Assembly: GCA_022772475.1 (NCBI GenBank)
Contig: JALEZQ010000096.1
Location: forward strand, 1-34,452
Direction: 5' to 3'
Source of the DNA: Bacteroidales bacterium
Lineage (GTDB): Bacteria > Bacteroidota > Bacteroidia > Bacteroidales > Bacteroidaceae
Length of the DNA stretch: 34,452 nt
The notes under the pieces were generated by a model. The model was not told the DNA's origin. It saw only the letters and a program-made list of their open reading frames with translations, and made no database searches. Of this stretch, positions 16,144 through 23,734 are shown piece after piece. Both the position numbers and the translations under genes were made by a program. Within the stretch, counting starts at the first letter, position 1. Every line of letters begins with the position of its first letter.

Positions 16144-16204
16144 GGTGTCGCGCTGCGCGCGACGGAGGTGCTGAGAGCCACGTCAATGGACATGGCACTA
16201 CTAA
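16144..16204 (-). repeat. Right arm of the long-range inverted repeat
   Basis: The reverse complement matches 374-434 at about 52 of 61 positions by eye. It lies between the initiating transferase and the aminotransferase and includes the small palindrome GTCGCGCTGCGCGCGAC. Confidence 0.75.
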
Positions 16205-16272
16205 CAGAGCCGCGCCTTACGTGGTTTGGCGTAAGATGATAAGAATGAGCGAACTATAATCTTCGCTTTGTG

Positions 16273-16327
16273 TTTTTGTGGCATTTCGCTGGTGATTTTT
16301 GTGGTATTTCGCTGGTGATTTTTGTGA
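16273..16327 (+). repeat. 23-bp tandem repeat, about 2.4 copies
   Basis: Two 23-base units (16273-16295 and 16296-16318) start TTTTTGTGG and differ at one base; a partial third copy follows (16319-16327). The repeat is in the leader of the aminotransferase gene, about 65 bases before its ATG. Confidence 0.75.
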
Positions 16328-16389
16328 TAGCCTGAGACAAATTCTGAGAACAACAACAATCGAGTAACAACTGATAACAACCTTACAGT

Positions 16390-17601
16390 ATGAACATGAA
16401 ACTGAGAAACATTCCTTTCTCTCCGCCCGATATGACGGAGGCAGAGGCTATTGAAGTGAAGGACGCCATCCTCTCCGGGTGGATTACCACCGGTCCGAAG
16501 ACCAAGGAGTTTGAGCGGCTCATTGCCTTGTGCTGTCAGACGAAGAAGGCCGTGGCGCTCAACTCGGCCACGGCAGCCATGGAACTGACCCTGCGCGTGC
16601 TGGGCGTGGGCCCCGGCGACGAGGTCATCGTGCCCGCCTATACCTATACGGCGACGGCCAGCGTGGTACACCATGTGGGCGCCAAGATTGTGATGGTGGA
16701 TGTGGCCCCCGATACCTTCGAGATAGACTATGACCGCATTGCCGACGCCATCACAGAGAGGACAAAGGTGGTAATGCCCGTCGATCTCGGCGGCGTGATG
16801 TGCGACTACGACCGCGTGTTTGCCGCTGTGGAAAGCAAGCGTGATCTTTTCCGCCCGGCCAACGACCTGCAGCGGGCCTTCGGACGCGTCGTGGTGCTGG
16901 CTGACGCCGCCCATGCCTTCGGCGCCAGGTGGCACGACAAGATGTGCGGCGAGGTGGCCGACTTTACCTCCTTCTCCTTCCATGCCGTGAAGAACCTGAC
17001 CACGGCCGAAGGCGGTGCCATCACCTGGCGCCCCATCGAGGGTGTGGACGACGAGTGGCTGTATAAGCAGTATCAGCTCCTGTCGCTTCACGGACAAAAC
17101 AAGGATGCGCTGGCCAAGACGCAGCTCGGCGCATGGGAATATGACATCGTGGCCCCCGACTTCAAGTGCAACATGACGGACATTGCCGCGGCCATCGGTC
17201 TGGTGCAGCTGCGCCGGTATGCAGAGATTCTGAAGCGCCGTCGCGACATCGTGGAACGCTATGACGAGGCCCTGAAGGGCTACCACGTGCAGACGCTCAA
17301 TCACTATGGCGCCGACCACCAGTCGAGCGGCCACCTGTACTTGGTGCGCCTGTTGGGCAAGGGCTTGGAATACCGCAACGACGTTATCCGCCAAATGGCC
17401 GAGCGCGGCATAGCCTGCAATGTGCACTACAAACCGCTGCCCATGATGACGGCCTACAAGAACCTTGGCTTCGACATCAAGGACTACCCCAACGCCTACC
17501 GCCAGTTTGAGAACGAGGTCACGCTGCCCCTCCATACCTGCCTGACGGACGAAGACGTGGCGTACGTCATCCGCAATTTTGTGGACATCATCTCATGCTG
17601 A
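16390..17601 (+). CDS. DegT/DnrJ/EryC1/StrS aminotransferase
   Basis: The 403-residue, PLP-dependent sugar aminotransferase starts near IPFSPPDMTEAEAIEVKDAI with SGWITTGPKTKEFE. It has GDEVIVPAYTYTATA, the PLP-nitrogen aspartate in ADAAHAFGA (D172) and the Schiff-base lysine in SFHAVKNLTTAEGG (K201). It converts a 4-keto sugar nucleotide to a 4-amino sugar with glutamate as donor, in the cytosol. A keto substrate could come from the dehydratase at the left edge. It lies 318 bases after the initiating transferase; this pairing is common in Bacteroidales capsule loci. The first in-frame Met (16390) and Met3 (16396) are both possible starts. The overall similarity is closest to ArnB/PglE-type enzymes. 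Confidence 0.92.
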   Translation: MNMKLRNIPFSPPDMTEAEAIEVKDAILSGWITTGPKTKEFERLIALCCQTKKAVALNSATAAMELTLRVLGVGPGDEVIVPAYTYTATASVVHHVGAKIVMVDVAPDTFEIDYDRIADAITERTKVVMPVDLGGVMCDYDRVFAAVESKRDLFRPANDLQRAFGRVVVLADAAHAFGARWHDKMCGEVADFTSFSFHAVKNLTTAEGGAITWRPIEGVDDEWLYKQYQLLSLHGQNKDALAKTQLGAWEYDIVAPDFKCNMTDIAAAIGLVQLRRYAEILKRRRDIVERYDEALKGYHVQTLNHYGADHQSSGHLYLVRLLGKGLEYRNDVIRQMAERGIACNVHYKPLPMMTAYKNLGFDIKDYPNAYRQFENEVTLPLHTCLTDEDVAYVIRNFVDIISC

Positions 17602-17701
17602 CAAGCCAATCACGAGTGATACAACTGGCCAAAGGGATATGGGCATTCTGCTCATATCTCTTTTGGCCTCAAAAGAAGGATTCTCAATTCTGATAACCAT
17701 C

Positions 17702-18781
17702 ATGCAGCAGCCCATCCGGGACGTGCTCGACGTGCGTGGCGCCTTGCGGTGCGTGCGCTTTGTCTCCGGCGAGGTCGGCGTGGTCGGCCCGCAGGGGACG
17801 GTCGTGCTCGTGGTAGGGGCGTTTCAGCAGTTGGCGTTCGCTGAGCACGGATTTCTGAAGGCCCGCAACCGCATGGGCGGCGAGGGTGGGGCGGACAGTG
17901 TGCACGGGCGGCACTGCGTTGGCGATGAACGTGGCGATGAACGCGCTGAGGACGCCGGCGATGCCGACGAGAGGGTGCTCTTCATCGACATGAAAAACGG
18001 CGCGCTGTATGCCCGGATGCCCGAACTGGTACGCTTCGGCGACTTCGAGGTGGCCAGCATCGGCGGCTATCTGTGCACGCGGACCAAGACGCTGTATGAG
18101 GTGCAGGCCATCCCCGCCGAGGCGTGGCACGGCAAGGGCGGGGCGTATCTGTCGCTGCCCTTCCGCGGCGAACCCGACGAGGGAATAAGGCGGCGGATGA
18201 TATGGACGCCGGGGCGCTATCAGGTGTGCCTGCTCTGCGGTGACGAGAGCGGGGTATATTGGAAGATGCAGGTGTTTGACGACCATTCGCTGCTGGTGAT
18301 GGACGATGCGGGAAACTACTTCCACGTCAAGAAGAACACGCGGGCACGACGGGTGGTCATGGCGCATCTGGGACAGGTGAACAACGAAGCCGACAGGGCG
18401 ATGATGGCCCATGCCGTACGCGAGATAGAAGAGCGCGTGGCCGACCGCCAGAGGCGAGAGGCCACGAAAGCGCAGCGCGAAGCCACGAAGGAGCGGGAGC
18501 GGCAGATGGCGATGCTCGTCACGGCGGAGCCGTTCAGCATCGGCAACAAATGGGGACTGCGCAGCAAAGGGCGCATTGTGGTGCCGCCGATCTACCGGCG
18601 GGTGCGGCGGCCCGTGGGGCGCTACTGCGCCATCGAGACCTGCCCCGGGATATGGGGCGTGATGGCCGTGGATGGCAGGGTAGAGGTGGAGGCCCGCTAT
18701 GAGGACGTGGTGGTGCATACGGACGGTACGGTGGATCTGACGGTGAGGCCGGGGAAGGTCATCACGAAGAAACTGCCGTAG
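17702..18781 (+). CDS. WG-repeat-containing protein, function unknown
   Basis: The C-terminal third shows two WG-type repeats, NKWGLRSKGRIVVPPIYRRV and GIWGVMAVDGRVEVEARYEDV, a beta-rich unit in which W-G-hydrophobic is followed by a proline/tyrosine turn. Before it is a charged helix (EIEERVADRQRREATKAQREATKERE). The N-terminal two thirds are not recognised, although phrases such as VLFIDMKNGALYARMPELV and FGDFEVASIGGYL echo the end of the helicase gene downstream. I chose the ATG at 17702 (about 359 residues). ATG 17639 or a GTG at 17579, the latter overlapping the aminotransferase, are possible. No signal peptide is seen. Confidence 0.72.
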   Translation: MQQPIRDVLDVRGALRCVRFVSGEVGVVGPQGTVVLVVGAFQQLAFAEHGFLKARNRMGGEGGADSVHGRHCVGDERGDERAEDAGDADERVLFIDMKNGALYARMPELVRFGDFEVASIGGYLCTRTKTLYEVQAIPAEAWHGKGGAYLSLPFRGEPDEGIRRRMIWTPGRYQVCLLCGDESGVYWKMQVFDDHSLLVMDDAGNYFHVKKNTRARRVVMAHLGQVNNEADRAMMAHAVREIEERVADRQRREATKAQREATKERERQMAMLVTAEPFSIGNKWGLRSKGRIVVPPIYRRVRRPVGRYCAIETCPGIWGVMAVDGRVEVEARYEDVVVHTDGTVDLTVRPGKVITKKLP

Positions 18782-18805
18782 TGGGAGATGGGGTAGCGCG
18801 GCGTT

Positions 18806-18825
18806 CCAGGCAGTGACCTGCCTGG
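18806..18825 (+). terminator. Weak hairpin after the WG-repeat gene
   Basis: CCAGGCA pairs with TGCCTGG across a 6-base loop, 25 bases after the stop codon. There is no T-tract, so termination here is only a possibility. Confidence 0.3.
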
Positions 18826-18906
18826 CACAGGGGCTCGTGGCACAGGGCGGCTCGTGATACAGGGGCTCGTGGCACAGGGGGGCGGCTCGTGGCACGGGGG
18901 CTTGTG
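18824..18906 (+). repeat. Five degenerate 15-20 bp tandem units
   Basis: Units based on GGCACAGGGGCTCGTG repeat about five times with variable G/C insertions (GGGGCTC against GGGCGGCTC). The varying unit length argues against a coding role. Confidence 0.7.
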
Positions 18907-18960
18907 GCTGTCGTGCAGCACGGTGTGCAATCGCGGCGTTCACAATCGTTAACATCGAGA

Positions 18961-19068
18961 ATGGCCACGAAATCTACGCGGCGGCCGGCGGCCGAAAATA
19001 ACGCCGGTATGGCGCGTTGGTTTTTGACAGTATGTTGCGGATTCGTGGGGGTTATTCTATTTCTTTAG
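18961..19068 (+). CDS. Possible 35-residue single-pass membrane peptide
   Basis: An ATG at 18961 opens a 35-codon frame ending with TAG at 19066-19068. The first 17 residues are basic and polar (MATKSTRRPAAENNAGM) and the rest is a hydrophobic stretch (ARWFLTVCCGFVGVILFL), a plausible single membrane helix with positive-inside N-terminus. No family is recognised, no strong ribosome site is seen, and it may be chance or a fragment of a lost gene. Confidence 0.28.
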   Translation: MATKSTRRPAAENNAGMARWFLTVCCGFVGVILFL

Positions 19069-19146
19069 TTAATTCTACTAAAATATCGCCCCTCCGGCCG
19101 CAAATTACGCCCTCTTCAAGCCGCCGAAGAGTGAGCGTTTTCGACG

Positions 19147-19188
19147 TCCCTGTTTGGGCGACAGGATTTTCTGTCGCCCAAACAGGGA
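19147..19188 (+). terminator. Perfect 18-bp stem-loop with T-run
   Basis: TCCCTGTTTGGGCGACAG (19147-19164) pairs fully with 19171-19188 across the loop GATTTT and is followed by TTTTTC. It could end plus-strand transcription, but it is about 370 bases after the WG-repeat gene and 145 before the helicase start. A partial third copy of one arm (TCGCCCAAAC) follows at about 19194. A structured RNA or a regulator site are alternatives. Confidence 0.5.
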
Positions 19189-19332
19189 TTTTTCTCGCCC
19201 AAACGGTGCGGCCGCCATGCGTTTTGCACCGTCCGGAGCGCCTTTTCGTTTCCAGATGTAAGGCCGGGGCCGTTCGCGTTGTTAGTCAAAAAATTCACGT
19301 TTTGGGCAGCGTGTGCAATAATTTCTGTAAGG

Positions 19333-21627
19333 ATGAACAAGTTGAGAGACTATCAGACGGAGATATGCCGGAAGGTCAATGCGGCTTTCGGGACGCACCG
19401 CAGCGTCATGCTGCAGATGCCGACGGGTACGGGGAAGACCGTCGTGCTGGCCTCGCTGGTGCGGCAATATCTCGGTCTTGACCCGGATGCTGACGACGGG
19501 GCTGACGCCGGTCGACCAGACGCCGCATGCGGTGCGTCAGAAGCGGTGCACTGCCGCGTACTCATCGTGGCGCACCGCATCGAACTGGTCACGCAGACGC
19601 GGTCGCTGCTGCAGCGCTTCGGCATAGACAGCGGCATGATAGCCGACGGCAGATGGCCCGCGGCGCCTGAGCGGGTGATGGTGGCGTCCGTACAGACTTT
19701 GTCTAAAAAGCAGGGCTCGAACCTCGCCCCCTCGTTCGTCGTCATTGACGAGGCCCACCATGCGCCGGCACAGACGTATAAGAGGCTGTGGACGGCATGG
19801 CCGGAGGCGAAGTTCCTCGGACTGACGGCTACGCCCTATCGCATGAGCGGCGAGGGGTTTACAGACCTCTTTGAGGTGATGGTGGACTCGTGGAGCATCA
19901 GGCAGTTTATATCCGCCGGATGGCTTTCCCCCTACGACTACTACTCCATCCGCCCCGACAGCGAGGACCAACGCGTCATCGACTCCCTCAGAAAACGTGG
20001 CGCTGACGGCGACTTCCAGATGAAGGAACTGAGGGAAAAACTGGACGTGCGGCCAAGCATCGAGCGACTGTATGAGGCTTTTGCGCAGTATGCCGCAGAC
20101 AAGAAGGGCATCGTCTATGCCATCGATATTGCCCACGCCGAGCATATCGCCGCCTATTACCGTCAGCAGGGCGTCGGGGCCGTGGCCATCAGTTCGCAGA
20201 CCCCATCGCAGGAACGCCAACGGCTGCTGGCGCTGTTCAAGGACAACCTCGGCCGGGATGGCCACGACAAGGCGGACGGCGGTGCCCACTTCGGTGCCAT
20301 TCAGATAATGGTGAGCGTGGACCTCTTTTCTGAAGGCTTCGACTGCCCCGACGTGGAGTTTATCCAGTTGGCACGGCCCACGCTGTCGTTGGCGAAATAC
20401 CTGCAGATGGTAGGCCGCGGGCTGCGCCCCGGGAAGGACAAGCGATGCTGCACGATGATAGACAACGTCGGATTGTACCGCACCTTCGGTCTGCCGTCGG
20501 TGGAGAGAGATTGGGACAGTCTCTTCCATGGCACGAATCCGGACATCGGCCGTGACTGTGATCGGAACGAGCAGTTCCTCTGGTTAGGCTGCGGCGACCT
20601 GCGTGAGGACGGCGATGGGGACGTCGTCAAGATAGCGTCGCACGAAGACATGCAGATGCAGGGTGCCGCCGCGAGCCGGACAGGCTTTGTGCGCAGACAG
20701 AAGGGTAGGGCGTGGGTTTGGGAGGACCTGGTGAGCGGTGTGACGTTCGACCGCCATCCCCGCGTGGTCAACTACCGCGGCATCGAACTGGCCACCGCCG
20801 ATGGCGATACCTTCTATCCCCGCGTCCGCTCCCGATGGATAGACGCCAAGCACGGCATTAACCGCAAGGCTTTGGAAACGCAGGTAGGGGAGGGGATAGG
20901 CTGGATGAAGCGTTACATCTCCTTGGCCAAGCCCGACAGGGTGTTGCGGCTGCTGTCCGTCCGCCCCAACCATGCGCGGATATATACGGACGAGCAAGGG
21001 GGCGTCTTCCTCCGGCAAGACCCCGACCACGCCCCCGTCAGCGAGGCGGAAGCCGGCGGCATCGAGGCGTTCATGGCGCGGTGCGACAGTCGGCAGCGGG
21101 CATGGGCAGAGGCGAGGAAGACCATCGGCAGACAGGCATTGACGTATGACGCGCAGACGCAGTGGTGGCAACTGCCCGCAGGCAGCGTGAAGACGCTCGA
21201 TGACGACCGGCACGGCGCGGCGATATACCGTATTATATATAGCGAGCAGGGCGAGCGCCGGGCGTTCTGGCTCGATGCTACCTCCGGCATGACCTACCGC
21301 CACCGTCCCGTGATACGCCGGCGCGGTTTTGTGGACTTGCTCTTCGACGGCGCGACGGTCTATGTGCTCAACATCCGCGAGGAACGCTACATCCCCTACC
21401 GCAACTGGGAGATACGGGCCGACGAACGTATATGCACCATCGGCAACAAACTCTATTTCAGTGAGGAAAAAGACGCCGGCAGTTATCGGATAAAGCGGCG
21501 CAGCGACGACTTCCGCATGTTCGTCGTAGAGGAAAGACGTCCTCGTACCACCCTTGACCGGGCGGACCGCCATGCGTTGATGATTATTAACAAGGCCGGT
21601 CAGGAGGTGGAGGTGAAGAGGGTGTGA
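19333..21627 (+). CDS. DEAD/DEAH-box superfamily 2 helicase with long C-terminal region
   Basis: The 764-residue protein starts MNKLRDYQTEI at the ATG at 19333, preceded by AAGGA. Core helicase motifs are clear: Q-motif-like LRDYQ, Walker A MPTGTGKT (29-36), VIDEAHH (DEAH at 139-142), LTATPYR, and in the second RecA domain IMVSVDLFSEGFDCP and QMVGRGLRPG. This is the type I restriction/SSL2-like SF2 pattern. A low-complexity acidic insert (about residues 48-66) precedes motif Ia. The C-terminal 350 residues after the core are not a familiar domain; they contain several short beta-rich phrases such as TFYPRVRSRW and VYVLNIREERY. No nuclease motif is seen. A DNA- or RNA-unwinding role is likely; partner genes are not obvious. 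Confidence 0.88.
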   Translation: MNKLRDYQTEICRKVNAAFGTHRSVMLQMPTGTGKTVVLASLVRQYLGLDPDADDGADAGRPDAACGASEAVHCRVLIVAHRIELVTQTRSLLQRFGIDSGMIADGRWPAAPERVMVASVQTLSKKQGSNLAPSFVVIDEAHHAPAQTYKRLWTAWPEAKFLGLTATPYRMSGEGFTDLFEVMVDSWSIRQFISAGWLSPYDYYSIRPDSEDQRVIDSLRKRGADGDFQMKELREKLDVRPSIERLYEAFAQYAADKKGIVYAIDIAHAEHIAAYYRQQGVGAVAISSQTPSQERQRLLALFKDNLGRDGHDKADGGAHFGAIQIMVSVDLFSEGFDCPDVEFIQLARPTLSLAKYLQMVGRGLRPGKDKRCCTMIDNVGLYRTFGLPSVERDWDSLFHGTNPDIGRDCDRNEQFLWLGCGDLREDGDGDVVKIASHEDMQMQGAAASRTGFVRRQKGRAWVWEDLVSGVTFDRHPRVVNYRGIELATADGDTFYPRVRSRWIDAKHGINRKALETQVGEGIGWMKRYISLAKPDRVLRLLSVRPNHARIYTDEQGGVFLRQDPDHAPVSEAEAGGIEAFMARCDSRQRAWAEARKTIGRQALTYDAQTQWWQLPAGSVKTLDDDRHGAAIYRIIYSEQGERRAFWLDATSGMTYRHRPVIRRRGFVDLLFDGATVYVLNIREERYIPYRNWEIRADERICTIGNKLYFSEEKDAGSYRIKRRSDDFRMFVVEERRPRTTLDRADRHALMIINKAGQEVEVKRV

Positions 21628-21706
21628 GAATGGGTTATGTCATAGAAGTGCGGCACCTCGTCGCACCGACAGCCCTATCCCCAACGCTGATTATAGGAAC
21701 GAACAC

Positions 21707-21736
21707 AAAAAAACCTGCGGAGGTTATCCACAGGTT
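21707..21736 (-). terminator. Rho-independent terminator of the lipoprotein gene
   Basis: On the minus strand AACCTGTGG pairs with CCGCAGGTT and is followed by seven Ts (21713-21707). It lies about 65 bases after the lipoprotein stop. Confidence 0.7.
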
Positions 21737-21803
21737 CCAATTCTCTCTGTTCGTAGAATAGAGAATAGCGTGAAGGCTCAGCCTTCGTTCGGGGCTATTT
21801 CTA

Positions 21804-21998
21804 TTAGGCAGCTACGCTGTCAGCAGCAGCGCTGTCAGCAACTACGCTGTCGGCGCAAACGCTGTCGCTTTCTACGCTGTCAGCAACTACGCTGTCGGTA
21901 GCAACGCTATCAACGGCCTCAGCAGCCTTGTTAGAACCACCGCAAGAAGCGAACGATACAGCAGCCATAGCTACGAACATGAAAACCAACTTTTTCAT
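21804..21998 (-). CDS. Small lipoprotein with pentapeptide repeats
   Basis: The 64-residue protein has a lipoprotein signal (MKKLVFMFVAMAAVSFASC, lipobox FASC, Cys19), so it would be exported by Sec and lipidated. The mature part is almost entirely about seven pentapeptides of the form xDSVx (VDSVA, TDSVV, ADSVE, SDSVC, ADSVV, ADSAA, ADSVA), encoded by a 15-bp DNA repeat whose copy number may vary. No acidic export signal of the SusD/LES type is seen right after the cysteine, so it may face the periplasm. It has its own promoter and terminator and stands alone between the helicase and mtaB. Similar tiny repeat lipoproteins are seen in Bacteroidales; function unknown. Confidence 0.82.
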   Translation of the reverse strand: MKKLVFMFVAMAAVSFASCGGSNKAAEAVDSVATDSVVADSVESDSVCADSVVADSAAADSVAA

Positions 21999-22050
21999 TG
22001 TCTTTTGAAATTTTTAGAGTTAAACGTTTAATTGCTTTCTTAAAACGCTG

Positions 22051-22080
22051 CAAAGGTACGGACTTCCCCAGACCCTACAA
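22051..22080 (-). promoter_or_regulatory. Promoter of the small lipoprotein gene
   Basis: On the minus strand TTG (22080-22078), a 19-base gap and TACCTTTG (22058-22051) match the Bacteroidota consensus. The ATG lies about 52 bases further on. Confidence 0.75.
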
Positions 22081-22234
22081 GTCATCCCCGCCTTTTTTTT
22101 CGATTTTATAGAGTTTTTTAAGATTCGTTAAGATTACCTCGTGCAATCGTGAAGCAGACTTTGCAATATCCATCTGTTGGGCGGCGCACTATGGTTTTTT
22201 GGCAGTTAGTGATTTTCACGTGAGGGGAATGTCG

Positions 22235-22242
22235 TACCTTTG
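22235..22242 (+). promoter_or_regulatory. -7 box of the mtaB promoter
   Basis: TACCTTTG fits the TAnnTTTG consensus 78 bases before the mtaB ATG. The matching -33 box is weak. The predicted leader contains a nine-C tract (22281-22289). Confidence 0.6.
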
Positions 22243-22280
22243 CACAGCCGCACGGCAGGGCACCCCGCCTGCGCTGTGCG

Positions 22281-22289
22281 CCCCCCCCC
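22281..22289 (+). repeat. Nine-C homopolymer in the mtaB leader
   Basis: Nine Cs lie between the -7 box at 22235 and the mtaB ATG at 22320, in the predicted untranslated leader. Confidence 0.85.
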
Positions 22290-22319
22290 ACCTCCAACGT
22301 ACCTATATATATATTATAT

Positions 22320-23681
22320 ATGAGTGACACCATCCAACCGCTACACCTGAAGGCAGCCTTCGCCACCCTCGGCTGCAAACTCAACTTTGCCGAGACGTCA
22401 TCGCTGCGCGACACGCTGGCGCGCGAGGGTATACGCCCCGCCGAGAAGGGCGAGCGCGCCGACGTCTGCATTGTCAACACCTGTTCGGTGACGGAAGTGG
22501 CCGACCACAAGTGCCGGCAGGCCCTGCACCGCATGCTGCGCGAGCACCCCGGGGCTTTCACCGTGGTGATGGGATGCTACGCCCAGCTCAAGCCGCAGGA
22601 GATTGCCGCCTTCGACGGCGTCGATCTGGTGGTGGGCATGGAGCACAAGGGCGAGGTGGCCCGTCTGGTGCGCGAAGGTCTGGCCCGCAAGGCACAGATG
22701 GCGCCCGGCGAAGCCTGTCACGAGGCGCTGGCGGTGCCCACACGCGACATCCGCTCGTTCGTGCCCTCCTGCTCGTGCGGCGACCGCACGCGCTATTTCC
22801 TGAAAGTGCAGGACGGTTGCAACTACTACTGCACCTACTGCACCATCCCCATAGCCCGCGGCCGCTCGCGCAACGCCCCCATCGCCGACCTCGTGGCGCA
22901 GGCCGAGGACGTAGCGGCAAAAGGCGGGAAAGAAATCGTCATCACGGGTGTCAACATCGGCGACTTCGGGCGCTCAACGGACGAAAGCTTCGCCGACCTT
23001 GTCGCGGCGCTCGATGGCGTCAGCGGCATCATGCGCTACCGCATATCCAGCATCGAGCCCAACCTGCTCACCGACGACATCATCCGCTTCTGCGCCACGT
23101 CGCGCGCCTTCATGCCCCACTTCCACATCCCCCTGCAGAGCGGCAGCGACGAGGTGCTGCGCCTGATGCACCGGCGCTACGACACCGCCCTCTTCGCGCA
23201 GAAGATACGCACCGTGCTGCAGGCCATGCCCGACACCTTCATCGGCGTGGACGTCATCGTGGGCACACGCGGCGAGACGGACGAATGCTTCGAAGAGACT
23301 TACCGCTTTATCGAGAGGCTGGACATCGCCCAGCTGCATGTCTTCACCTACTCCGAACGTCCCGGCACCAAAGCGCTCGACATTCCCCACAGCGTGGATG
23401 CCGCTACCAAGCACGCGCGCAGTCAGCGCCTGCTGGCACTGAGCGAGGTGAAGCGCCGCGCCTTCTACGCCCGCCACATCGGCACCGAGCGCCCCGTGCT
23501 GTGGGAAAGCCGCCGCGCCGACGGTACGATGTCGGGATTTACGGACAACTACATCCGCGTCCGCCTGGCACCCACGTCGGCCATCCCCACCGAAAACACG
23601 CTGACGGCAGTCCGCTTGGCCGACTTCACACCGGACGGCGAATGTCTGTGGGGCGAGGTCGTGGCGCCCCTTAATGCTTGA
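22320..23681 (+). CDS. mtaB: tRNA t6A37 methylthiotransferase MtaB
   Basis: The 453-residue radical-SAM protein has the N-terminal UPF0004 domain (ATLGCKLNFAETSSL, IVNTCSVTEVADHK and VVMGCYAQ give the three cysteines of the auxiliary Fe-S cluster). The radical-SAM motif CNYYCTYC follows (Cys at about 167, 171 and 174), then the family pattern GKEIVITGVNIGDFG, MPHFHIPLQSG and HVFTYSERPGTKA, and a short C-terminal TRAM-like part. It converts t6A at position 37 of ANN-decoding tRNAs to ms2t6A in the cytosol. Likely first gene of a three-gene run with the GT2 and RsmI-like genes. Length and motifs are as expected. Confidence 0.95.
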   Translation: MSDTIQPLHLKAAFATLGCKLNFAETSSLRDTLAREGIRPAEKGERADVCIVNTCSVTEVADHKCRQALHRMLREHPGAFTVVMGCYAQLKPQEIAAFDGVDLVVGMEHKGEVARLVREGLARKAQMAPGEACHEALAVPTRDIRSFVPSCSCGDRTRYFLKVQDGCNYYCTYCTIPIARGRSRNAPIADLVAQAEDVAAKGGKEIVITGVNIGDFGRSTDESFADLVAALDGVSGIMRYRISSIEPNLLTDDIIRFCATSRAFMPHFHIPLQSGSDEVLRLMHRRYDTALFAQKIRTVLQAMPDTFIGVDVIVGTRGETDECFEETYRFIERLDIAQLHVFTYSERPGTKALDIPHSVDAATKHARSQRLLALSEVKRRAFYARHIGTERPVLWESRRADGTMSGFTDNYIRVRLAPTSAIPTENTLTAVRLADFTPDGECLWGEVVAPLNA

Positions 23682-23734
23682 TTGAGACATCCACACTGCA
23701 GGCCATACGGCCGATTGCACGCTAAAGAAAGAAT

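Larger units (their letters stand above)
16072..16389. other. Spacer with inverted-repeat arm and tandem repeat
   Basis: No gene is seen in these 318 bases. They hold the right arm of the long-range inverted repeat (16144-16204) and a 23-bp tandem repeat (16273-16327). The minus-strand open frame through this region is a shadow of the aminotransferase. Confidence 0.5.
18782..19332. other. 550-bp gap with repeats, hairpins and a tiny reading frame
   Basis: The gap holds a small hairpin (18806-18825), degenerate GC-rich repeats (18824-18906), a 35-codon frame (18961-19068) and a perfect 18-bp stem-loop (19147-19188). Base composition changes abruptly from GC-rich to AT-rich around 19,040-19,090 and back. 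No tRNA or known RNA motif is recognised and no full promoter pair was found for the helicase gene. Confidence 0.5.
21999..22319. other. Divergent promoter region between lipoprotein gene and mtaB
   Basis: About 320 bases hold a minus-strand promoter (22051-22080), a plus-strand -7 box (22235-22242) and a 9-C tract (22281-22289). No further gene is seen. Confidence 0.6.

Noticed and set aside
16072-16389. A recombinase-linked invertible promoter next to the inverted-repeat arm
   Set aside because: The other arm is about 15.7 kb away and no short-range partner or recombinase gene is seen, so a classical invertible promoter is not supported.
16201-17535. A 444-codon minus-strand frame opposite the aminotransferase
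   Set aside because: It mirrors the aminotransferase codons, has no family pattern, and the plus-strand gene has the PLP lysine and aspartate in place.
22511-23674. A 387-codon plus-strand frame inside mtaB
   Set aside because: It is very rich in Arg, Pro, His and Ala, typical of an out-of-frame read of GC-rich DNA, and mtaB motifs are in the other frame.
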